Assembly: GCA_964596165.1 (NCBI GenBank)
Contig: CAZQTW010000129.1
Span: 1 to 7,735 of the forward strand
Reading direction: 5' to 3'
DNA length: 7,735 bases
Source: CAYUQT01 sp964596165
Lineage (GTDB): Bacteria; Planctomycetota; Phycisphaerae; UBA1845; JAFGLZ01
Position 1 is the stretch's first letter. Each line of letters opens with the position of its first letter. Made by a program: the position numbers and the translations under genes. This document shows, one piece after another, positions 1-4,575 of this stretch. A model generated the notes under the pieces. It saw only the letters and a program-made list of their open reading frames with translations. It had not been told where the DNA came from and did not search any database.

Positions 1-483
1 GGACTCGGGTACGGCGCTGGCGGGCGGCGCTTCCTCGTTCTCGATCCCGGCGCCCAGGAGATTCAACACCTCCTCGCGAACGTCGTCCAATTTCAACCCC
101 AGGTTTTGAAGAACCTGAGCGGCCACGCCGTCACGCTCCCGCAACAGTCCGAGCAACAAGTGCTCGGTCCCCACATAGTTGTGATTCAGATTCCGCGCTT
201 CCTCGATCGCGTACTCGATGACCTTCTTGGCCCGAGGCGTCTGAGGCAGCTTGCCCATCGTCACCATCTCGGGACCACTCTTGACCAGCTTCTCGACCTC
301 GAGACGAACGTTTCGCAACTCAACGTTCAGGTTCTTCAGTACGTTGGCGCCCACACCCGACCCTTCCTTGACCAGCCCCAGAAGGATGTGTTCGGTGCCA
401 ATGTACTCGTGATTGAACCTTTGAGCCTCCTGGTGGGCCAAAGCCATTACTTTGCGCGCACGATCCGTAAACCGTTCAAACAT
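1..483 (-). CDS. clpC: ATP-dependent Clp protease ATP-binding subunit ClpC, N-terminal part (runs off window)
   Basis: ClpC is a cytoplasmic AAA+ unfoldase that feeds proteins to the ClpP peptidase. The 161 codons visible here cover only the N-terminal substrate/adaptor-binding region. Two Clp-N repeats are plain: residues about 24-51, around HEYIGTEHILLGL, and residues about 99-126, around HNYVGTEHLLLGL. They are joined by a linker containing MVTMGKLPQTPRAKK (74-88). After residue 145 comes a Glu/Ala/Pro-rich stretch that would lead to the first AAA module, which lies beyond base 1. The start is ATG at 483-481, with AGGGG (490-494) six bases upstream. The opening MFERFTDRARKV is the usual ClpC beginning, so the start is secure. 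The ORF is open to the window edge with no sign of damage. The repeats and their order are seen directly. The ClpC rather than ClpA/ClpB call rests on family knowledge. Confidence 0.95.
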   Translation of the reverse strand, partial: MFERFTDRARKVMALAHQEAQRFNHEYIGTEHILLGLVKEGSGVGANVLKNLNVELRNVRLEVEKLVKSGPEMVTMGKLPQTPRAKKVIEYAIEEARNLNHNYVGTEHLLLGLLRERDGVAAQVLQNLGLKLDDVREEVLNLLGAGIENEEAPPASAVPES

Positions 484-489
484 CGTAAT

Positions 490-494
490 CCCCT
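490..494 (-). promoter_or_regulatory. Ribosome binding site of clpC
   Basis: On the minus strand AGGGG sits six bases before the ATG at 483. A TGAATC/GATTCA inverted repeat (496-501 and 526-531) lies immediately upstream and could place this site at the foot of a leader stem. Confidence 0.6.
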
Positions 495-617
495 ATGAAT
501 CAACAACTTGTGACCGCTTGTCGCGGATTCACGAGCCCAAAACCGGCGCATTGAGCCCTCGCAACCATATGCTCCCACCCATTGGATGCCGGAGGAGTCA
601 CGCCACCACCCGGATTA

Positions 618-633
618 TGGCGCGTTCGCGCCA
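618..633. repeat. Perfect palindrome in the clpC leader
   Basis: TGGCGCG and CGCGCCA form perfect 7-base arms around a TT centre. A CATAAT hexamer (614-619, minus strand) overlaps its left edge. It could be an operator or a stable RNA hairpin in the leader. It does not match the CIRCE or CtsR operators known for Clp genes in Firmicutes. Confidence 0.5.
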
Positions 634-752
634 CGGCGATGACGGGACCCAAGCGTCGAAGGGGGGCCCAGGCAAGTGTCCCAGACCTCCCCGAGGGGCT
701 AGCACGCACGTCAGAGGCCCGTGAGGTGAATCCGCTCGGCCTGTCGTCGCGA

Positions 753-781
753 ATTGTAGCACGCATCAACCGCGCTGGCAA
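753..781 (-). promoter_or_regulatory. Sigma70-type promoter, probably for clpC
   Basis: On the minus strand a TTGCCA box (776-781) is separated by 17 bases from TACAAT (753-758). Each box matches the consensus at five of six positions, and the -10 box is preceded by TGC, as in an extended -10. Transcription would start near 746 and give clpC an untranslated leader of about 260 nt. No gene lies between this promoter and clpC. The match is seen; its use is inferred. Confidence 0.6.
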
Positions 782-1067
782 TATCCCCGAGAACGTAGGA
801 CGCCATCGATTCATTCGGCCAAAGGTGTTCCGCAAAAACGGCTTCATAACCCATTGCCGTACAGAAACATACAGACTGCTTCCCGGCGAGGTCTCGTGGG
901 GTGCCGCGAGTCTCCCGCTCTTCGCCGTTGGCGGATCCTATCTGCGGCACGCTGCCTGGTCACACGTCAGGCTCACCAACCCTCCTTCCGAGGTAGACAG
1001 ACAGTTCACCCGGTGTGTATCGGCAATCATCTGTCCCACAAACACATATTGGCCACAGGGGTCTGGG

Positions 1068-1601
1068 TCAATGCTCGGCGGGGATTTGTCTCAGCGCGGC
1101 CGCCGATTCGTTTTGAAACTCTTTCTCTCGGTCGAGTTCTTCCACTCGCCGCCACGCCCGACGGGCTTCCGGAAAACGTCCGGTAAGCGTCATGAGGCGT
1201 GCCCATAACAGGTTGGCTAGAACATCCTCGTCATTCAGCCTCAGGGCCGACTCCAATGCGACCCTGGCGTTGACGTAGATCCCGTCCTGAAGGGCCTCAG
1301 AGGCCAACTGGAGGAGGGCAGCCTTTTGCTCATGAAGACCCGGATCGCGCGCGCCCCACACGTGCACCCACAACATGATCTGGGCCGCGATCCAGACGAT
1401 AGCCGCTACAAAAAGGCACACCAGAGTCATTCGAGGGGGGATGCTGCCGGGTGTGATCCAGCCGCCGACAATCCCGAGAGAGGCGAAAGACCCAAAACAA
1501 AACGCGAGCGGTGCTCCCTGCCGCTCGCGTCTCACGAGAATCAGGCCCCCTCCGGGTATCAACGTGTTCACTGCGATGCTCGCTGCACCTCGCATGAACA
1601 C
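1068..1601 (-). CDS. Small membrane protein with C-terminal TPR-like helical domain, function unknown
   Basis: The ORF gives 177 residues from a GTG at 1601; an ATG two codons in (1595-1593) is an equally good start. The first 25 residues hold a short hydrophobic, glycine-rich NTLIPGGGLILV stretch followed by a basic RRER. Two clear membrane helices follow at about residues 32-50 and 59-79. The remainder (about 85-165) is soluble and helical, with alternating Ala/Leu pairs as in tetratricopeptide repeats (ARVALESALRLNDEDVLANL and RFPEARRAWRRVEELD). This suggests a membrane anchor presenting a protein-binding module to the cytoplasm. It lies between the cysteine-rich gene and clpC, all in one direction. 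I do not recognise the family. The TPR call is a reading of the repeat pattern, not a profile match. No base-composition oddity stands out. Confidence 0.75.
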   Translation of the reverse strand: MFMRGAASIAVNTLIPGGGLILVRRERQGAPLAFCFGSFASLGIVGGWITPGSIPPRMTLVCLFVAAIVWIAAQIMLWVHVWGARDPGLHEQKAALLQLASEALQDGIYVNARVALESALRLNDEDVLANLLWARLMTLTGRFPEARRAWRRVEELDREKEFQNESAAALRQIPAEH

Positions 1602-1603
1602 CC

Positions 1604-1609
1604 ATTATA
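1604..1609 (-). promoter_or_regulatory. Consensus -10 box abutting the TPR membrane protein start
   Basis: On the minus strand a perfect TATAAT ends only eight bases before the ATG at 1595. No good -35 box is found 16-18 bases upstream, where the sequence is GC-rich. If used, transcription would begin at or within a base or two of the ATG, giving a leaderless or near-leaderless mRNA. It may also be chance. Confidence 0.35.
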
Positions 1610-1679
1610 CCCCGGCTCAGCGCCTAGGCCCACGTCTGTAAGACATTGAAATTCGTGTTCGCAGCCCCAGAAGAAGGGG

Positions 1680-1904
1680 TCACGCAAAGACGGCTTCGTG
1701 TTCCATCATGGCGACCCCGCACAGGGCATTGCACTCCGCATACCACCTGCACTGAAAACGACCGCACGGCTCCTCAGCGCGTCCGAAACACGGCTGGAAG
1801 CCCTCCGCCGCCTGCACGGTATGGATAAACTCCATCTCCGCAAGCTGACCGGTTTCAACCGCTCTGCGAATGGCTCGGTCTCGAGCAGCAGCATAGGATA
1901 ACAC
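1680..1904 (-). CDS. Cysteine-rich small protein, function unknown
   Basis: This is a 74-residue protein starting at GTG 1904-1902, with AAGGAG (1912-1917) seven bases upstream, the best ribosome binding site on the left side. The N-terminal third is a charged helix (ARDRAIRRAVETGQ). The C-terminal half has five cysteines, at residues 39, 47, 52, 58 and 62, spaced C-x7-C-x4-C-x5-C-x3-C, with CFG at the first and CRWYAEC across the third and fourth. Histidines at 28 and 69 flank the cluster. The pattern suggests a zinc or iron-sulfur site in a small cytoplasmic protein; there is no signal peptide or membrane segment. It lies 78 bases upstream of the TPR membrane protein gene in the same direction. 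I do not recognise a family. Coding status rests on the ribosome binding site and the ordered cysteines. Confidence 0.65.
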   Translation of the reverse strand: MLSYAAARDRAIRRAVETGQLAEMEFIHTVQAAEGFQPCFGRAEEPCGRFQCRWYAECNALCGVAMMEHEAVFA

Positions 1905-1911
1905 GTACGCA

Positions 1912-1917
1912 CTCCTT
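1912..1917 (-). promoter_or_regulatory. Shine-Dalgarno fixing a GTG start
   Basis: A perfect AAGGAG on the minus strand lies seven bases before GTG 1904. The frame has no ATG near its N-terminus, so this site decides the start of the cysteine-rich protein. Confidence 0.7.
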
Positions 1918-1997
1918 GCGTCACAGTTATCCCCCGGCGATCCGTTTCGTGTTCTCTTATCCCCACCCTCGGTGCGACATGTACTACCGACCCTCTA

Positions 1998-2026
1998 ACT
2001 ATACACCGGATTCTGACGACCTCCAA
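1998..2026 (-). promoter_or_regulatory. Candidate promoter for the cysteine-rich gene
   Basis: On the minus strand TATAGT (1998-2003, five of six consensus positions) lies 17 bases after TTGGAG (2021-2026, three of six). Transcription would start near 1991, giving a leader of about 87 nt. The -35 box is weak. Confidence 0.35.
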
Positions 2027-2100
2027 ACAAACAGGCCCGCTAACAACAACGAAATCTGCATAACAGCATCTTGACAATCAGTAAGACTGCAACGACTACA

Positions 2101-2330
2101 GCCGGCCGATACCCGCAGGGTGCGTGACCGATGGTGCGGGCCTCGCTGAGACGGGGGACTCAGGGGCCCGATCAGGGGCCCGAAGGGCCCGAACACGAGT
2201 AGCCGGGAACGGACCAAAGCGCAGTCCCCGGGATGCGTGACGTACAAACGAGCAAGCCCCGAAGGGGCGAAACAGCTCGGTGACCGGGGACTCTTGACCT
2301 GGTGCATCCGGTGCGCCCCTTCGGGACCAA
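2101..2330. repeat. Structured GC-rich intergenic element (hairpin cluster with tandem 12-mer)
   Basis: This stretch lacks a credible gene but is full of ordered structure. TCAGGGGCCCGA occurs twice in perfect tandem (2160-2171, 2172-2183), followed by a shortened copy (2184-2192). GGGCCC-GAA-GGGCCC forms a hairpin at 2176-2190. GCCCC-GAA-GGGGC forms another at 2256-2268. That one is nested inside CGAGC/GCTCG (2249-2253, 2275-2279) and again inside a 9-base perfect stem, AGTCCCCGG/CCGGGGACT (2223-2231, 2284-2292). A related CCCCTTCGGG lies at 2316-2325. On the minus strand the loops read TTC. From memory, clusters of this style recur between genes in Planctomycetota and are often mis-annotated as short proteins. 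Whether it is a mobile repeat, an RNA gene or something else cannot be decided here. Confidence 0.5.
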
Positions 2331-2582
2331 TGCCAAGCCGCCAATTCCGCCACGCACGCATACCCGCAAGCACACCAGCACCCAAACCCATGCAATCATA
2401 GGGGTTAGTCATGGCTAATCAGCCGCGTTGAGTCTGATTCGCCCAACGCCTCTCGCGCCGCTCGTCGGGCCTCGCGAACGGTCGTATCACATTCTTCGTC
2501 CCTTTGGAGCTTGACGATCGGGGAGGACCAGCGGAAACTTGGCTGTGTCGGTGGGGTGTGTCGGGCGTCTCCAACGGCACTA

Positions 2583-2596
2583 CCCCGCTGGCGGGG
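2583..2596. repeat. Short inverted repeat before the lipoprotein gene
   Basis: CCCCG and CGGGG pair around a CTGG loop, eight bases before the GGAGG ribosome binding site of the lipoprotein gene. It is not followed by a T-run, so it is not a typical terminator. It could affect translation of the downstream gene. Confidence 0.3.
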
Positions 2597-2616
2597 CACA
2601 TTCGGAGGACACCGCG

Positions 2617-3135
2617 ATGGCGAGCCGGCTCGTTGGATGGGTTGGGGTGGCCGTGATCGTAGTGATGACGGGCTGTTTTGACTTCACGGGCATCTGCGGT
2701 CGGCAGGATGAATCAAGCGTCAGAATCTACCTGGTCAACGACAGCACTACCCACGTCGTTGCGCCAAAGTTGGGCGTCTGTCCTGTGGGCATGACCACGG
2801 AACCGCACTACTTCGTCGACCCGATTCCCAATATCCAACCGGGGGAGTCCGTCGTCTACACCACCCGACAGATCGCCGGAAACCACGGCGTCTGCACGAA
2901 CGCCGACCCGGCGTTCAGCATCGGCCTGTGCGGGTGGAGTTACGGAACGTGTACTTGCGCCATGACACATGTCGCGCAGAAATTCGGCGGTCAGATCGGC
3001 TTCCAGTTCAACTGTGGTGATACGATCATCTTGCGATGGACCGACACCGGCGGAGCCGGTGGAACCTGGACGTCGGAGGTCCTGACGGCGGCGGGTAACG
3101 CCGCACCGACGGCCGACTTCCAGATCGTGCCGTAG
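2617..3135 (+). CDS. Cysteine-rich putative lipoprotein, function unknown
   Basis: This is a 172-residue protein from ATG 2617, with GGAGG (2604-2608) eight bases upstream. The same frame is open back to 2539, but those extra residues are not signal-like, so the inner ATG is preferred. Residues 4-19 form a hydrophobic signal segment ending MTG before Cys20, a plausible lipobox. Its -3 Met is less usual than Leu, so plain Sec cleavage is possible. The mature part is probably beta-rich (VRIYLVND, ESVVYTT, TIILRW) and has seven further cysteines at 27, 55, 93, 105, 112, 114 and 133, consistent with disulfides outside the cytoplasm. It stands alone on the plus strand and converges on the kinase gene. 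I do not recognise the family. The envelope location is inferred from the signal. Confidence 0.75.
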   Translation: MASRLVGWVGVAVIVVMTGCFDFTGICGRQDESSVRIYLVNDSTTHVVAPKLGVCPVGMTTEPHYFVDPIPNIQPGESVVYTTRQIAGNHGVCTNADPAFSIGLCGWSYGTCTCAMTHVAQKFGGQIGFQFNCGDTIILRWTDTGGAGGTWTSEVLTAAGNAAPTADFQIVP

Positions 3136-3237
3136 GTCGCCGACTCAGACGGCAGCTCGCAGGTGAGCGCGCCTCCAGTGACGCCCGCCGCCGTGCCGGC
3201 CGCACGAAACAAGCCGCCGCACCCCAAGGCCGTCCGC

Positions 3238-4314
3238 CTACACCGTCGTCTCGGATTCCTTGAAGATCTCCCGGAAATGAGCGACCCAATTCTCTTTCTG
3301 GTCGGTCAGCCACCGGACCTTGCGCTTCACCATGCGGAGAAATGTGAAACCCTGTATCCGGCCGAACGACCCGGCCGTCGCGATCGGCAACGCGGCTTCG
3401 GCGATGAGCGCCTCCAACATCAGCGTCGGAATGACGGCAATCTGATCCTCTTCCAGAGACTGGCTCTGAAGGTATCCGCGCAAGAAGGCCATCGCCCGCT
3501 CCTCGTCGAAATGGTCGGGCCAGCGGTCCGGGTCGTGTTCGCCGCCGATGATCGAGAACTGCAAGACGCCGTTGGCCAGGTCCGTAATCCTCGGAAGCAC
3601 GCGGGCCGAGTCATAGTCGATTACGGCCACCACCTGCTGATTCTTGAAGAGCAGATTACCCGGATGCCAATCCCCGTGGACGATCTGTGTTGGCCAGTCC
3701 TTTAGGCCGGCGGCCTCGGCCTCTTCCGCCGCCGACTCGTAAGCCTCAAAGAGCCATTGCGTGGTGGCCAGCAACTCCGCTTCCCGACCGTAGACGCTGT
3801 CGTGCCCCTTCAGTCGAGTCGGGACGTGATTGAGAGACGCCTTGACCGACTCGCTGCTGTGATAACCCCCCAACGGCGGTTCGTAGTCGGATAGATAGTC
3901 CGCCAAGAGCTTATGGCAGAGCCCCAGCACTCTCCCCGCGTCCTGCGTCTCAGCGGCCGATTGGTCGTACGGTTCCCCGGGAATGTACTGGAACATCTCG
4001 TACGTCCACTGGCGGTATCGAATCATCGAATTCTTGTGCCGACGTGTGGCGATCAGGTGAGGTAGCGGAAACCCCTGCCCGGCGAGGTGCTGCTGGACCG
4101 TGTGACAGAACGCAACTTTGAGCGGGTCCTCGCGACCCGGCGCCCGCCGCTTGAGCAAAAATGCCCCCCGGGCGCTCTTGATCATGACCTTCGGACTCTT
4201 GCGGCTCCCACGCTTGAACGGGGTGATCTCGCTGATCGTGCCCAGGTCGTAGTGACTCAGGACGATTGCCAGCTCATCGGCCGCAAACTGAGCCCGTTCC
4301 CGGTCTCCGTTCAT
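3238..4314 (-). CDS. Phosphotransferase of the aminoglycoside phosphotransferase / homoserine kinase-like superfamily
   Basis: This is a 358-residue cytoplasmic kinase-fold enzyme that should transfer phosphate from ATP to a small hydroxylated metabolite. The substrate cannot be read from sequence. The catalytic loop is intact: VHGDWHPGNLLF at about 212-223, with the catalytic base Asp215 and metal-binding Asn220. VIDYD (231-235), with metal-binding Asp233, follows. The N-lobe has the basic strand FLLKRRAPG, whose Lys55 is the likely ATP-contacting lysine. The frame is open up to a GTG at 4458, but the upstream 48 codons look unstructured and contain a promoter, so the ATG at 4314-4312 is preferred. 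No strong Shine-Dalgarno precedes it. Homoserine, choline or sugar kinase activity are all possible. Nothing nearby suggests antibiotic resistance. It is divergent from the esterase gene. Confidence 0.85.
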   Translation of the reverse strand: MNGDRERAQFAADELAIVLSHYDLGTISEITPFKRGSRKSPKVMIKSARGAFLLKRRAPGREDPLKVAFCHTVQQHLAGQGFPLPHLIATRRHKNSMIRYRQWTYEMFQYIPGEPYDQSAAETQDAGRVLGLCHKLLADYLSDYEPPLGGYHSSESVKASLNHVPTRLKGHDSVYGREAELLATTQWLFEAYESAAEEAEAAGLKDWPTQIVHGDWHPGNLLFKNQQVVAVIDYDSARVLPRITDLANGVLQFSIIGGEHDPDRWPDHFDEERAMAFLRGYLQSQSLEEDQIAVIPTLMLEALIAEAALPIATAGSFGRIQGFTFLRMVKRKVRWLTDQKENWVAHFREIFKESETTV

Positions 4315-4367
4315 CTCAGAACCAGCACCCTGATCCCCAGGAACCCTCCCATCGCTCGTGCTGACAA

Positions 4368-4395
4368 ATCCTATCCTCGGCCACTGCGATGTCAA
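4368..4395 (-). promoter_or_regulatory. Promoter of the phosphotransferase gene
   Basis: On the minus strand a perfect TTGACA (4390-4395) is separated by 16 bases from TAGGAT (4368-4373, four of six). The start of transcription would be near 4361, about 47 bases before the ATG at 4314. It lies inside the longer reading frame, which argues against the GTG start at 4458. Confidence 0.6.
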
Positions 4396-4479
4396 TTGTC
4401 TTTCTCGGTTCGCCAAGGCCGTATGATCATGAAAGCGGTCCCTAACTGAAACCGGCACAGTCGGGCTTCAAACTTGTGC

Positions 4480-4507
4480 GTGACATCGGCGCCTCTCCGC
4501 CTATAAT
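4480..4507 (+). promoter_or_regulatory. Promoter of the sialate O-acetylesterase gene
   Basis: GTGACA (4480-4485, five of six) and a perfect TATAAT (4502-4507) are 16 bases apart. Transcription would start near 4514 and leave a leader of about 62 nt. It is back to back with the kinase promoter, with about 85 bases between the two -35 boxes. Confidence 0.65.
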
Positions 4508-4564
4508 CATGACCTCGTTGTGTTGGGGACTAGCCAAGCCCAGTTGAATCACGGAACTTTCCAA

Positions 4565-4570
4565 AAGGAG
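4565..4570 (+). promoter_or_regulatory. Ribosome binding site of the esterase gene
   Basis: A perfect AAGGAG lies five bases before ATG 4576, within a purine-rich AAAAGGAGAAAAC context. Confidence 0.8.
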
Positions 4571-4575
4571 AAAAC

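Larger units (their letters stand above)
484..1067. other. 584-base gene-free stretch: clpC leader and upstream spacer
   Basis: No reading frame here has a convincing start and protein-like content. The part from about 746 down to 484 is the predicted clpC leader. It holds the palindrome at 618-633, a CCCC/GGGG-type GC-rich patch around 687-700, and the TGAATC/GATTCA inverted repeat near the clpC ribosome binding site. The part from 783 to 1067 separates the promoter from the stop codon of the TPR membrane protein. It shows an AAGGAGG (981-987) before a 12-codon ORF but no clear terminator. Confidence 0.55.
1905..2616. other. 712-base gene-free stretch
   Basis: From left to right it holds the promoter region of the cysteine-rich gene, a perfect plus-strand TTGACA (2071-2076) without a good -10 box, and the hairpin cluster. 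Then come an A/C-rich patch (about 2340-2395), an imperfect palindrome TTAGTCATGGCTAA (2405-2418), and the region before the lipoprotein gene. A minus-strand frame (2599-2405) has fairly protein-like codons near its end but no ribosome binding site, so it is not called. Confidence 0.55.

Noticed and set aside
536..547. CCCAAAACCGGC in the clpC leader matches 12 bases of the insertion-sequence end (7696-7707)
   Set aside because: A window of this size is expected to hold a few 12-base matches by chance, and the surrounding bases do not match, so there is no evidence for a second element copy.
711..950. A 79-codon minus-strand frame upstream of clpC with some protein-like stretches
   Set aside because: No ribosome binding site at any start, and the best sigma70-type promoter in the region lies within it.
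582..1208. A 208-codon plus-strand frame across the clpC upstream region
   Set aside because: It has no ribosome binding site, low-complexity composition, and overlaps the 3' end of the TPR protein gene and the clpC promoter on the opposite strand.
1999..2412. Several minus-strand frames of 75-137 codons through the hairpin cluster
   Set aside because: Their content follows from the repeated GC-rich hairpins, they overlap one another in three frames, and none has a ribosome binding site. Similar false proteins are, from memory, often annotated in planctomycete genomes.
2405..2599. A 64-codon minus-strand frame ending in a charged, helix-like segment
   Set aside because: Its only start is a GTG without a ribosome binding site, close to the lipoprotein gene's translation signals. 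It could be a gene remnant but cannot be supported.
3136..3237. Possible bidirectional terminator between the lipoprotein and kinase genes
   Set aside because: Only 4-bp stems such as GCCG/CGGC are seen and no T-run follows on either strand.
3238..4314. Antibiotic-resistance aminoglycoside phosphotransferase
   Set aside because: Only the shared kinase-fold motifs are present. The superfamily is broad and there is no resistance or mobile context, so a resistance role is not supported.
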